64,000 nt of DNA from Isoetes taiwanensis (GCA_021234155.1 JAJEKV010000006.1:806001-870000); one strand, 5' to 3'. Shown: positions 45,701-57,186, counted from the first letter of the stretch. The notes: generated from the letters alone by a model not told the origin. Numbers and translations are program-made.

Positions 45701-46942
45701 AATGAAGCAATAGGAGCGGATGCTGATGAGAAGGAGAAGTTAGTCCTAGAAGTTAGTCCTAGTCCTGACTTAGTCCGCATACAACATGATCTCACAATAG
45801 TATTTTGGAGTCAACGAGCAGAATGGAAGTTATGGAAGACACAAGGGTATGGAAGCAAAAGATTGAACAGCAGAGCTAATGGTGCCAACATGGGAATTAC
45901 TGTAGAAACTAATGGCACAATGAGGCAACTAAGGTTACCTAAGAACAGGACTAAATGAGATATTCCACCTCTAGCCACAACTAAACATGTGCACTTAATA
46001 CTAGAACATGAGCAAACAAGGCAACCATTTAGTAATGGAACAGGATCTGTAAAGAGAAAATGAAATGAACATACTGAAGCCTATCCCATGCCTAACATCC
46101 CAAACTTAAGAATACAAAGTGGAAACACGCCAAAAAAGGAGGCCCTACCTACCTAACATGAAACAACCAATCGAAACATGTAAACCAAGAAATGTGCTAA
46201 TAGAATATGCAAAATGCATTAAAACAAGACAAGAACGGCACCTAAAAAAGGACGCAATGACACAGAGCAAGATTCACAGGTAAAAGGGTACATGTTATCA
46301 AACCAAATTCTACACCAAAACGAATAACGAGACACCAAATCTAAGAAAGCAAATAAACACTGAGGGAACACAAGCACCGAAAGGGTCAAGACAATCATAT
46401 CATCAAATCAAAGTAGACAGCGAAGCAATATGAATCCTTCTATAATGTATAACCTGTGGAACGTGCTATCATGGACCAACTCACAAATCATGGCTATCAA
46501 AGAGATGTCCAAATGCAACAAGATTATCCAAAGGCATGAAAAATTAGGGACTGTTGTGCCTTCAAACAAAATGCAAGAACTAATTGCACGAAAACTGCAC
46601 CAACAAGAATAAAATCGCTTAAAAGCTTGCGACCCATATGCTCTTTATGATCATGCATGCACGATCAACTAATGGAAAAACAGGAGCAACGTGTTGTAAC
46701 AATAAAAATGCATCTTGTGCTCAAAAGGTAAAAACATAATTGACAAGAAACGTGAAACAAGAACATACATACCGTGCTAAAAAACCCATGTTGCTCAGCG
46801 ACGAGGGAGCAATGTGACATACGAAAATATACTCTCCCAAAGGAAATATACTCTACCTGCATCTTGTGCACAAAGGCAATTAAATGAAAACCTCTTGTAC
46901 AAATCTTGTGATGAAAAGATATTACAGGAAACTATGTTGTAA
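42722..46942. other. Purine-rich non-coding region with local duplications
   Basis: No gene found. The plus strand is strongly A/G-rich, so the minus strand shows long F/S/L-rich spurious frames. Local duplications include 42785-42865 versus 43463-43540 (ATATAAAGAAAGGGAG core) and a tandem pair at 44946-45162 (period about 111 bp, GCATATTAAACGAGAGCACC core). It is probably the non-coding body of one or more non-autonomous elements. Confidence 0.5.
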
Positions 46943-47297
46943 TGCATGTTGTGCTCAAGGAGAAACCATGCAACTTGGGCTTAAAGAATCAAAGCTCTAC
47001 TACATGCATCTTTTGTGCCCAAAAGGGAAAAAACATGCCACTAGTGCTCTACATGTATCCTGTGCTCAAAGAGAAACCATGCAACTCGTGCCATAAGAAA
47101 CTATGCTCCGCATGTATGTTGTGCTCAAAGAGAAACCATGCAACTCGAGTTTAAAGAATCATGCATCCTTGCGCCCAAACGGAAAAACCTGCCACTCGTG
47201 CTTTACATGTACCTTGCGCTCAAAGAGAAACCATGCAAGTCATTCTTATACATGCATCTTTGTGCCCAAAGGAAAAAACATGGCAACTTGTGCTTAA
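46943..47297. repeat. Irregular minisatellite
   Basis: Six or seven diverged units of the form CATGTATSTTGTGCTCAAAG, AGAAACCATGCAACTCGTG, spaced about 50-60 bp and alternating with a GTGCCCAAAAGGGAAAAAAC variant. Confidence 0.85.
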
Positions 47298-47404
47298 AGG
47301 AATGCAGAAGAAAAGACTCCAACCTTGATCTTCATCAGAACAAAACCACCTTACCAACAAGGCCACATGATAGAATTGAAGAAACCAAATCATAAACTGA
47401 CAAA

Positions 47405-47660
47405 TGTTTGTGCTGTAATAACAACGAAGACCCTACTTGGACTGAGTCGTAAAGTAAATTTGAAGCATCGTAAAAAATAGAAGCTATTTGGTCCTGTATT
47501 AGGGTAACACCTTCTTGAATCAATCAGAGACTAGCCAAAAACTGATACTACATACGTAATGACCCTGCCTGGATCAAGAGGTAAACTAATTTTGAAGCAT
47601 CGTAAAAAGTAGAAGCTATTTATTGTGTATTAAGGTAACACTTTCTAGAACCATACGGTG
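47405..47660. repeat. Tandem duplication, about 150-bp period
   Basis: TTTGAAGCATCGTAAAAARTAGAAGC and flanking bases occur near 47459 and 47593 with similar surroundings (GACCCT...GGTAACAC). Confidence 0.75.
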
Positions 47661-48089
47661 TCTACCCAGAAACAAACTGATCTTAAGTTGGCAAAAATGA
47701 AACACAAACAATAGAATACCTGGTGCGATTCTCTACTTCACCTCTATTCCGAAGTCCTATTTATTTCCACCATGGCAGCTTTGGTACCAGCCTTTGTGTT
47801 CACTCATAAGATTGAAGTGCCTCCCTCGTCAACAGCTATGTTTGATAGGACACAATAAGCATGGCAATCTGTAGGGGAGTTATATCCCTTTCTACATAAT
47901 CTTTATCATAAATATTAAGCTCCTTGTCTTCTTCATCAATTTCCAAGAGTCCTGATACAGCCGCACTTTTGAGTTCATCAAGTTGCACAATACCATTTGC
48001 AATATTTCCTAATTGATGTAGTATTTTCCTCTGTTTTAAGGAAAACCACTCCTTAGTATATGATAATTGGCATATAATATAGAAGTGAA

Positions 48090-49946
48090 TTTATCATGGA
48101 CTGAGGAAGGGGTACAGGGACAAACGAGAATCAAATAACGCGACAACACAGAACAGGCAAAGGAGAGCAACAAGAAAATCATATGCTGCTTCGTGGACTT
48201 TAAGAAGGCCTTCGACACAGTACCCAGGGATAAGCTCATACTTAGACTAATAGGATTAAGAGCACCAGATGGGTTAGTAGGATCAATCGCAAGACTATAC
48301 CAAAAGGTATATGCCAAAATGGAGGGGGAAGGGGAAGCAATAGATTGCGACACAGGAGTAAAGCAAGGATGCCCATTATCACCCACACTTTTTGGGATAT
48401 ACATAGATGCCCTACAGGAATTCTTCGAGGAGAAAGAGGGAGACAGGGAAGCACCAATGATAGGAAGAACGAAGGTTCCAATAATGCTATATGCAGACGA
48501 CTTAGGTATGATGGCAACCAAAGTCAAAGGAATGCACAGAATGCTAGGGATACTAGAAGAGTTCTGTTTGGAGACAGGATTAACAGTCAATCTGGACAAA
48601 ACAAAAATAGTGACCTTCGGTACAAAGACGAAGCACAAGCCCTTCAAATACAAGGGGCGAGAGCTAGAGGAAACCACAGGATACAGGTACCTGGGATATG
48701 ACACACATGGCGGGGGGAAGTGGTCAAAAGGGGCAGACAACAGATTTCAGGCAGCGATGGGCAACTATTATATCATGACGAATTACTGCACTAACAGCAG
48801 GATCACCAACTGGGAAATCAAAACATACCTATTTAGCACACTGGTAGCATCGACGCAGTTATACGGATGTGAAACATGGGGACCAGGTCTAACAGAGAAA
48901 AAATGGGAGAAACAGGAAGGGATACTGAGGCAGTGGCACGGACAGGAATTCCAGGTGAAAGCAGGTACATCATTAGCAACAATCATATACGAAACAGGAG
49001 AAAAGCCAATGGAGGTGAGAGCATGGGAAAGAACAATAAAGTACCTAATGAAGGACAACAGTTATGGGAAAGAGGATAAGTTATCGTCACTGGCAATAGA
49101 GGAATCAACAAAGCAACACATAGTAAAAGGCAAGGGATGGTTTAACGATGTGGCGAGATGGACGGCAAACATGGGGATGCAATTAAATCATATTATACAA
49201 GCAGATGGATGGGACGAAGAATGGACGGACAGGGCAATGAGAAGCTGGCTGGCACAGCATACAGGGCCCAAAGTGGAATGGCTATTGGAAACCTTCAATC
49301 CATGGGGACAGATAGAACATATTACATACAAAAGCAACCTGCTGTGTAGAAGCAACAGAGGAACGCTAGCTAGATTCAGAGTGGGGAGCCACGATCTCCG
49401 AATTGAGAAAGATAGGTGGAGAAATATAGACAGAGCAGAGCGAATATGCCGGCTATGTGATACAGGTAAAATAGAAGACGAGATACATATGGTCAAAGAG
49501 TGTCCGGTCTACGCAGACATAAGGTCCAAATTTAACAAGGTCAAGTGGGATCTCCCACTCCCAGCACTGATGGACAAAGAAGAGACGCTTACAGATGTAG
49601 CGAAAGCTATAAAAGAGATGATAATTAGACACCAGGGGGTGCACAAAGAGAAGGGTCTGATAATTTGAGAAGCACTACTGAGGCGAATCAGGGAGGCCCA
49701 AAAAGGACAGTTCAAAGCTGTTGATAACGATGCATTGTGTATGGCCAAAGAAGCCAACTAAAAAGCACGATGCGGGTATTAAAAAGAACAAGAGAAGCCC
49801 GCTAGAAGGCTACATAAACCTGTGCGTCTGTTTGTTGGCAGCACCCTAATTTTTGGGAGCTCGCAGGATGCTACACAAGTCCGGGGGCCTCACGGCCTGA
49901 GGGACGTTAATGTATATTCTATTCTATTCTATTCTATTCTATTCTA
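48090..49946 (+). mobile_element. 5'-truncated non-L1 LINE with (ATTCT)n tail
   Basis: Begins just upstream of the RT core and ends after GGACGTTAATGTAT with about six ATTCT units (49918-49946). A microsatellite-like tail instead of poly(A), plus the C-terminal CCHC-type knuckle and FVDFKKAFDTVPR motif, separates it from the L1 copies in this window and points to another LINE clade. The endonuclease region is missing. Confidence 0.82.
48193..49668 (+). CDS. LINE reverse transcriptase, C-terminal 491 aa, uninterrupted
   Basis: The RT core shows DFKKAFDTVPRDKL, GVKQGCPLSPTLFGIYIDAL and the catalytic MLYADDLGMM (about residues 100-110). A thumb-like region (TGYRYLGYDTHGGGKW) and a long helical region with YGCETWGPG follow. 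The end carries ARFRVGSHDLRIEKDRW and a zinc knuckle CRLCDTGKIEDEIHMVKECP. The first codon of the open frame is not ATG; the frame continues upstream into KESNKKIICC, then hits a stop, so the protein is N-terminally truncated. It is the longest uninterrupted RT here, so this copy is comparatively young. Confidence 0.88.
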   Translation: MDFKKAFDTVPRDKLILRLIGLRAPDGLVGSIARLYQKVYAKMEGEGEAIDCDTGVKQGCPLSPTLFGIYIDALQEFFEEKEGDREAPMIGRTKVPIMLYADDLGMMATKVKGMHRMLGILEEFCLETGLTVNLDKTKIVTFGTKTKHKPFKYKGRELEETTGYRYLGYDTHGGGKWSKGADNRFQAAMGNYYIMTNYCTNSRITNWEIKTYLFSTLVASTQLYGCETWGPGLTEKKWEKQEGILRQWHGQEFQVKAGTSLATIIYETGEKPMEVRAWERTIKYLMKDNSYGKEDKLSSLAIEESTKQHIVKGKGWFNDVARWTANMGMQLNHIIQADGWDEEWTDRAMRSWLAQHTGPKVEWLLETFNPWGQIEHITYKSNLLCRSNRGTLARFRVGSHDLRIEKDRWRNIDRAERICRLCDTGKIEDEIHMVKECPVYADIRSKFNKVKWDLPLPALMDKEETLTDVAKAIKEMIIRHQGVHKEKGLII

Positions 49947-49950
49947 TTTG

Positions 49951-50960
49951 AAATCTTTGGTGCTCTGTGCAGAGTCCCATTTCCAGTTTTCATATCCCCG
50001 TCAATAGTAGACTGCTTCAGGCGTTTCATGTCTTCTTCTAATGTGACATTGTGAACATCTAAACAGGATATGCTTGGTGCAGTATGGGAACGAACTAATA
50101 CATCACCTGTTCATGCGATCCGTGAAAGATAGAGAGGAAAATCGAGGGCCTTAAATTAGGCTGGACAGCTGATGTACCGATTGTGGCTCCAATTAGATTG
50201 ACTGGACAAGAAAAGGATCGTTGATAGAACATGAGCATTTAGGGCAAATGCTAAATACAGCCAGAAAACAGCAGGGCAGGCAGAATTAGGCAAGGAAACG
50301 ACCAACAATAGGATGTGCACAGATGGAATTAACAAAGGAGAATAATGGACGGGGCAGAATCCAAATCGGATGTGCAACCGACACAGATGGAAACCAGAAA
50401 AGAAAATAATCTGGGATCCGGCACTACAAGGGCAAAGCCTATACAGACAAGACCAAACACAAGGAGATGAAAACCAATCGTAAATAGAATCATGCTAGCC
50501 CCAAACGTGCAAAAAAGCTTGAATCAATAGAAAGAACTGATGAATAATTAACTCATCGGAACAACTCCATGAAACATAGGGAAACTCTTAATCAGGATGT
50601 GAAGAAGCAGCAGAAAGCTTATGTTTAAGTGCATACACCAAATCAGGATTGGAACTGCATGGCGATCCCTCAGGATAGATAAATACCAAGAGTTGAATGA
50701 AAAAAGCTAGAGTCACAGCATCCGTCCATATCCATCCCTGCAAAAAAAAAATCAATCCGACTCCATCCTGAAACTTTGAAGCCAAACCCTATGGTCAATG
50801 TCACAGCCATCATATCCGAAGTCCAGAAGCAAGAAATCCAAATCCAATACTAAGAAAACAACGATTCATGTGGGTACGCATGCCAAATTCAAATGCTGGA
50901 GCGATTAAGGCAGAAAGGAGAACTAGGGTAAACACAGTAGAGTAAGATGAATATAACAAA
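49951..50960. other. Gene-free stretch
   Basis: No coding or RNA gene was recognised. Weakly purine-rich on the plus strand, like the region left of the LINE, so the LINE probably inserted into that same older repeat. Confidence 0.45.
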
Positions 50961-51114
50961 AACTGATAGGATAAAGAAGAAGGAGAATTCTAGCTCAAGA
51001 GAACGCCGATGATAGAACAATGAAGAGAGGCCGAATAAATAGGAAGAGTGACAAAGGGACGTCCCCATCCAAGGAATGTCGGTTCTATTGTTGTCGCAAT
51101 AGAACCGTGGCATT
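50961..51114. repeat. Approximately 152-bp hairpin-ended repeat, copy 2
   Basis: Direct copy of 42531-42684 about 8.43 kb away; similarity stops right after TGGCATT in both. Here ATTGACAAG follows rather than CCTAGGATG. Confidence 0.88.
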
Positions 51115-52239
51115 ATTGACAAGACAAAAAAAGAAAAAGGTAAAAAGTGCCATATAATAGTACAACTAACTACACTACAATCCTATACTGCAATACAATG
51201 ACCCATCTGCCATACCAGCTGCAGAAGTCCAACATATACGAACGACTTGATACATACACAATTTAGAATTAAAAAAAAAAACAATTGGCACTTGCAACTC
51301 TCTCATCCAATATCAAGCTAGAAAAATGTTTAGGGACCAGCTAATGCATCTACAACATGAATTATGTACAAAATGAACGGATTTCTTAAAGCTTCTCAGT
51401 TTATTGTCTCTACACAAAATCAGGTCGAATAAATCAAAGGTAAAAGATCTTCTAGCCTACCAGTTTTCATTTTGTGCATGAGGATTTACACCATTTATTA
51501 TGAACCTTAGGTTAGCCAATAATCAAAGAATCAAACATCTAGTAAACCAACACTAAAACATTAAACATTCTCAAAACCAAACCTTTACCCAAAGCTCCAC
51601 ACCCAACCAAACTACTCTCCTACCAATATCACACTGAAATATAAAGACAATAACACTTATCTGACAATCAATTACCTCTTATACCTCCTTTATCGACCTA
51701 GCAATCCTCAATATGATACACCAAAAACCAGGTCCTAGGATACTATCAGGATATGAAACAACAACAGCAGAAGCCCTAGAAAAAAGTAATAGCTTTCTAG
51801 GAATCAAATTGAAGACGGAATGAGTAGACCAGTCTTTCTTGACCCCCTATCACTCTTCCGGCCATAACTCTCTTATTCGAAGGAGTTACGGGAAGTGTAG
51901 CCCCAATTCGGAAACTAGACTTGAATACGATTCTAAGAAGTAAGTTTCACCTAAATCGGACCTGTAATTGCAAAGATATCGCCAACTGAATTTCATGTTG
52001 TATTTATACAATCCTCTGCGACTTCAACCTTCTTTGACCTGACTTTGCCTTTGCCTTTGCCTTTGTCTTTTCCTTTTCCTTTGCCTTATTCCCAACCATG
52101 ACATATAATAACTCTATAAAAATGGTGGAGGAGCAAACCTTCCAACCATCAACAACTAAAACGCCATTGCTTGTTGTCGTTAACCTCCATTGCTTGTCCT
52201 CATTCCTTTCGCATCCCATTAACCAGCCTCACACTGCAG
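51115..52239 (+). other. Non-coding; possible upstream region of the RPA-like gene
   Basis: AT-rich. A TATA-like TATTTATACA lies at 52001-52010, about 240 bp before the RPA-like ATG. A (TTTGCC)n-like microsatellite spans about 52043-52088. Nothing else is recognisable. Confidence 0.45.
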
Positions 52240-53227
52240 ATGGCATCATATAGTGGCAGCAAACGCAAAGCAAGTGGGGAATCTATACACATGCCCAATA
52301 TAAAGTCAACAAAAACAATCCAAAAATCAACTTATTTGTTCGCTGCTCCTGGAAACGAGATACATGTCCTCATTCTAATCCAATACGGAAACTTGCTACG
52401 ACCAACATCCAATAGTTATAAGGCGTTAAATGTGGACGTCGTGGATGAGCAATGCTGACGATGAACGCGGCGTGGAATTACAAACCGTGTTGACACCAGG
52501 TTCTTGGGTCTCCATACGTAATTTCGGTGTAAGGAAAAGAAACCCATTGTACGAGTACGGAGATTGTGTGAACACCATAAAGATTCAAAGGAACACTGAA
52601 GTGACACCCATTGAAGGGCCTGGAGTGCTGCTCTCCTTATTGCCCACAGATAGTGCAAATATACAGTCACTGTTAAACGCGACCCATGACCAACCCATAC
52701 ACGTCAACCTACTAGTTGCTATTGTCGGGGTCAAAGAACATACAATGTTCCCTTGTTTGCTAATTGCAGATGGATGCGACAAAAAGGATGTCGCAGAATT
52801 AAAGTTCTGGCCTAAACAAGCACATGTCTTTGACAAGCTCAAAGACTTATTTCTTTTAGGACGTAAACCCATTATCTTATTCAAGACCCTAAAGGCAAGT
52901 ACGTTCCGTGGCCAGACTACCTTAACATCTACAGAAGCTACAATGGCATTCAAGATTGTCGAGGACGCAGTGTCAAGTTGGTTTCCGGATGAATTATGGT
53001 TCCCAGACGATGATGTAGTAGCAAAACTCACAAATGAAGTCTTCGCAGCACACGTTCTACAAAATACCAATGTATATCTTCTACTACTAAAACTAAGCCA
53101 AAATTGTCTTCGCTTTTTACCTTCTTTCATAAGCTTCTCCACTAATCAAACATCCTTGTATGCTTGTAACTTCCATGTATTCCATGTTATTAAATTCTTA
53201 GCAACCTTCTTCAATTTAAAGTATTGA
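52240..53227 (+). pseudogene. RPA-like OB-fold protein, one frameshift (possibly Helitron-derived)
   Basis: From the ATG at 52240 (MASYSGSKRK) the first frame runs to KALNVDVVDEQ. After an indel near 52440-52460 the next frame carries LQTVLTPGSWVSIRNFGVR and a second OB-like region with LIADGCDKKDVAELKFWPKQ, then RKPIILFKTLKASTFRGQ. Order and motifs resemble the single-strand DNA-binding RPA1-like proteins encoded by plant Helitrons. A GT at the end of NTN (about 53070) may be a splice donor; no later exon was identified. It lies about 10 kb from the Helentron on the opposite strand, so membership of the same element is unproven. A host RPA-related pseudogene is the alternative. Confidence 0.6.
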
Positions 53228-53799
53228 ATTCTTCCTTCATGCCCTAAACAACATTCACATGCAAAACAATTTATAAATCTTAACATCTTTTTGCACACCC
53301 CCTTCCGCGTCTCTTCTTTCTCTATTTCGCTTCTTCATAAATTGTTTCGTATGTTATCAACTATTAAGTACTCCAATGTATACCATCCTATTAATAAAGT
53401 CATGGTTTCAGGTACTCTATTGTCTAAAAGTACCAATTTCAGTAAAATGTCAAAACATAACTTTCAACTACGATTTAAGCCACTTCACAAAACATGTACA
53501 TGCCTAGTGGTGTGACGTTAAAATACTATCTATCTATCTATCTCTCCTTTATTACACTTCTCCTTATGCCTCTGCCATCTTAGTTCCATACCAAACACCA
53601 AATGCCAATACCTTGCACTCAAACCCCAAAGTCCATATGTCCAACTGCATCCTACTCCAACAACACCTCAACACCTAAGCAGAACTTAGTAATGCAAATG
53701 CGTACCATCACCTTCACAAAATGTGAATGTTTCAAAATAGCAATTTCGACTCAAACACTCTATTGTATACAACTACAACTTAAGCCACTTCACTCTCCG
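53228..53799. other. Gene-free stretch with a short (CTAT)n run
   Basis: Contains a (CTAT)n microsatellite near 53526-53546 and two loosely similar segments (around 53440-53500 and 53700-53790). No gene recognised. Confidence 0.45.
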
Positions 53800-54132
53800 G
53801 CCATGGAGGGCAACCCTCCGTGCACAGCACCTTGTTTGACCTTAGCATTCCATTCCACGCTTCCACAACTTCTCAGAGCACCTTCTGTGCATGACTTGGC
53901 ATTATACATACTTGAGGTTCTAGATGAATGTCTTCAATTACTGAGCCCTCAGTAGTCATTATTTCCGACTGTCTAGTATCATCATTACTGCAAAGGTTTT
54001 TCCCTTGAAAACCTTTCGAGGCAGGGGTTTTTTAATCCTAGTAGTAATGATTGTACTAGCCCATTGTATGGGTCCCATGACCTATTGGTCTCCGTGGACG
54101 TTAAAAAAATCTATTCTATTCTATTCTATTCT
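53800..54132 (+). mobile_element. LINE 3' end with (ATTCT)n tail
   Basis: The terminal GTGGACGTTAAAAAAATCT plus four or five ATTCT units closely parallels the end of the LINE at 48-50 kb (GGACGTTAATGTATATTCT). Upstream similarity is too weak to delimit the 5' end, so the start is approximate. Confidence 0.6.
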
Positions 54133-56085
54133 CCAAGAAACCCCAATCAACACTATCGTAAACTTTAGCAAAATCAAGCTTAAGATACACTGCTCTATGG
54201 CCCTGTAACCGGGCTCAATATATTCCCTCATATGCAGCAGCCACATTATTGAGAATCAGCGATGAGGGAGAAAGTCAGATTGTGTTGACAAGATAGAGTC
54301 AGTCAAAATGTCTTGAATTTTTTTTGCCAATGTCTTAGTAAAGATCTTGTATACAGAGAAAATCAATGTAATAGGTCGCCAGTCAGAAATAGTCTTGGAC
54401 TCATTGCCCCTTCGAATGAGGGAGATGCAACCTGTGTTCAAAATCTTATCAAGGCACCTAAATCTCTGAAACTCACAGAAGGCATTATATACATCATCCT
54501 CCTAACCAGTCCCAGCACTTCTGAAAGAATTCAATAGGGAAGCCAGACCAGGGCATTTGTCCCTTTCTAAGAGAGCCATAGCTCCTTTTAAATCCTCCTT
54601 CACAATATTGGACTCAAGAAGCAAACTCTGCTCTTTAAAAATAATGCGACGCTCCTTAGACAACACAGCCGATTGCATGTCCTCTTGAAAGGGCAATGGA
54701 CATCACACAAAGAATGAAGAAAAGTGCTGATGAAGATACTGCTTAAGATGCACATGATCAGAGATAAGAGAGCCATCCAACAACACCAAAGAATATTATA
54801 GAAGTGATAAGTTTCCTTCTTCTTGCAGCAATAAAAAAGAACTGAGTACATCTATCTCCATCCTTGAACCAATGCAACCCTGCCTTCACCTTGGTTTCAA
54901 TAGCTTTTACAGTTTTTATAACCTTGATCTGAGATAGTAACTTCTTTACTCTAATTCCACTAGTAGGGCGACGAGCACCGAGCTGGTCTGATTCTTGGTA
55001 CAATACAGTTAAGAGTCCTCGAGCTTCATCACCTCTAACTCTCCCCCATTCGTTTGCAAATGACTTCACTGCCGATAATGTTGCAATAATCCTAGACATG
55101 CCCCTACGAGGTGAGAAGGTCCGAGACCAAACTCGATTACAACCAACTTTGAACTCATCATACTTCCAAGTACTTGCAATTAAGCTTAAAGTAAGTTCTA
55201 GTAGGTCTACGACAATTAGCCACATCATTGGATAAGAGTTGCGGATTATGATCAGACACGGGGCTATCTAGAAGATTTGAGCGATGAAAATCTACTGGCA
55301 AAGCAGATACATAAGTATTAAAGTATCCTCTATCATGTCTTGTATAAGCTCTACCAACTCTTGCCCAACCATTACACCACATGAAGGACTGATCACCATC
55401 AATCTCTATAAGCTGGCAATCGTGTAAAAGACGTCACCATTGTTCCCGCTTGAACTCCTGCACCACTTCAGAACCTCGACCGCTTCCATCTCTTTCCAAC
55501 TCAACCATGTAAAAGTCTCCAACCAACAAATACACAACATTCTGCCCAAGATCCTCACAGTTGCCCACAAAGCACCACGCCGGCGAGGTGTATTATGAGT
55601 ATAGACATTTATCAAAACCCATTCTTGGCCCTTATCTTTCCACTTTCGCCCAAACCTATCTGTTTGAGTAAAAGTGACATCTACAGAGGACTTCCACGCA
55701 ATAAGCACATGTAGCAGATACCAAGACATTATAGTCACGTCCAAATATATTAGCAACTTTCTATACGTCACCTCGGCGGCATTTATGCTTTTGAAGGCTG
55801 CAAAAGGTAGTAGACAACTTAAACATGTAAAGAGATAACCTGCTCCTTTTACTTGGGGAAGAAGCCACTCCCCTCACATTCCAAGACAAAAGGTTCATGT
55901 GCCCTAACTATTATGTTCCACCTCTATACCAATAGAGCCAACATCAACCATGTCCATCTCGCATGATTCTGAAGGGAGATCAGCCCATCTCATCTTGGAA
56001 ATTTGCAAGGGGAAGCCTCCTTTCTGTTCCATCCTTCAATTATTTTGTTTAGCATTTGGTGAGGGAGAGCCTTCTCTCTACTCTA
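54133..56085 (-). mobile_element. L1-type LINE fragment (endonuclease and RT parts)
   Basis: Reading leftward on the minus strand: ORF1 tail (about 56030-55930), endonuclease pieces (TFTWLSWKEME, then VSDHNPQLLSNDV at about 55240), linker (KAGLHWFKDGDRCTQFFF), and RT start (SKTISDWRPITLIFSVYKIF) ending near 54256 at the next LINE tail. All parts align in order with the L1 at 28-33 kb but with more lesions. The 3' half is missing. Confidence 0.85.
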
Positions 56086-56088
56086 TTC

Positions 56089-56850
56089 CTTGAGAATCTA
56101 AGGGAATCTTGATGGAATTATGGAGAATCTAGGATAATCTTCATAGAATTTAAGGGAATCTAGAAGAATCTACATAAAATTTTGGGGAATCTAGAAGAAT
56201 CATGGGATAATCTTTGAAAATATAAGGGAATCTTTGTAGAATCTTAAGAATCTAGACAAATCTTTGTGGAATCTTAGGGAACTTAGGGGGAATCCAAAGG
56301 GATCTAGGGGAATCTTTTCCATTTGGAGTGTCTTGCAGGGGAATCTTCATAGAGTCTAAGGGAATCTATATAGAATCTTGGGGAACGTAGAGGAATCTTG
56401 GGACAATCTTTGGGAATCTAGGGGAATCTCGAGAGAATTTAAAAGAATCTATGAGAATCTCAAGAGAATCTTTAGGAATCAAGTGAAATCTAGAGGAATC
56501 TTCATAAAATTTTGAGAATCTAGGGGTATCTTGATGAAATCTTGAAGAATCTAGAGAATCTTTGTGGAATCTTAAGGAATCTAGGGGAATCTTTTCTAGT
56601 GGATGTGTTTTGCAGGGGAATCTTCATATGAACTAAGGAAATCTAGGAGAATCAACATAGAATCTTGGAAAAACTAGAAGAACCTTGGGACAATCTTTGA
56701 GATTCTAGAGGAATCTTATGGAATCTTAGAGAACTTCGAGGAATCATCAAGGGGTCTTGGGGAATATTGATGAAATCTCAAAGAATTTAAGAGAATCTTT
56801 TTAGAGCCTTGAAGAATCTAAGAAAATATTTATAGAATCTTCATGAAATG
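56089..56850. repeat. GAATCT-rich degenerate array with a 277-bp higher-order period
   Basis: Dozens of diverged units of about 15-20 bp around GGGAATCT / GAATCTTG. A longer block starting AGGGGAATCTTTTC and containing TTGCAGGGGAATCTTCATA recurs at 56306 and 56583, a 277-bp step. Confidence 0.88.
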
Positions 56851-56996
56851 ACTTTGCATTGGCTTCTAGTCGAATTTGTACAATCCCTCATAGTACAATC
56901 ACTTGTGTATATTAATAATACAACAATTTTCATGGTGTTTTCCAAATGGCTACTATGAGCTGGCAATTCCATCAACACGGCCGTTCCTGTATATGA

Positions 56997-57005
56997 TATA
57001 ATATT
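56997..57005. repeat. 9-bp target site duplication (left)
   Basis: TATAATATT precedes the palindromic element and follows it at 57187-57195. Confidence 0.85.
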
Positions 57006-57186
57006 GGGAAAACTACCAAACTACCCTTATGAGTTTGTGTAATTACCAAAATGCCCTTATGAGTTTTAGAATTATCAAAATGCCCCTACACACCTACTAT
57101 ACACAAGGGCATTTTGGTAATTTTGAAACTCATAAGGGTATTTTGATAATTATACAAACTCATAGGGGTATTTTGGTAGTTTTCCC
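57006..57186. mobile_element. 181-bp fold-back MITE, Mutator-like
   Basis: Almost the whole element is an inverted repeat: GGGAAAACTACCAAACTACC at the left mirrors GGTAGTTTTCCC at the right, with arms of about 83 bp around a CACACCTACTATACAC centre. The perfect 9-bp TATAATATT duplication is typical of Mutator-superfamily insertions. Within each arm AAAATGCCCTTATGAG-type units repeat. It is non-autonomous. It sits about 100 bp upstream of the KH gene leader. Confidence 0.85.

Noticed and set aside
42746-45795. Many minus-strand hydrophobic frames that look like membrane proteins
   Set aside because: They are the reverse complement of purine-rich DNA; all are F/S/L/C-rich without conserved motifs.
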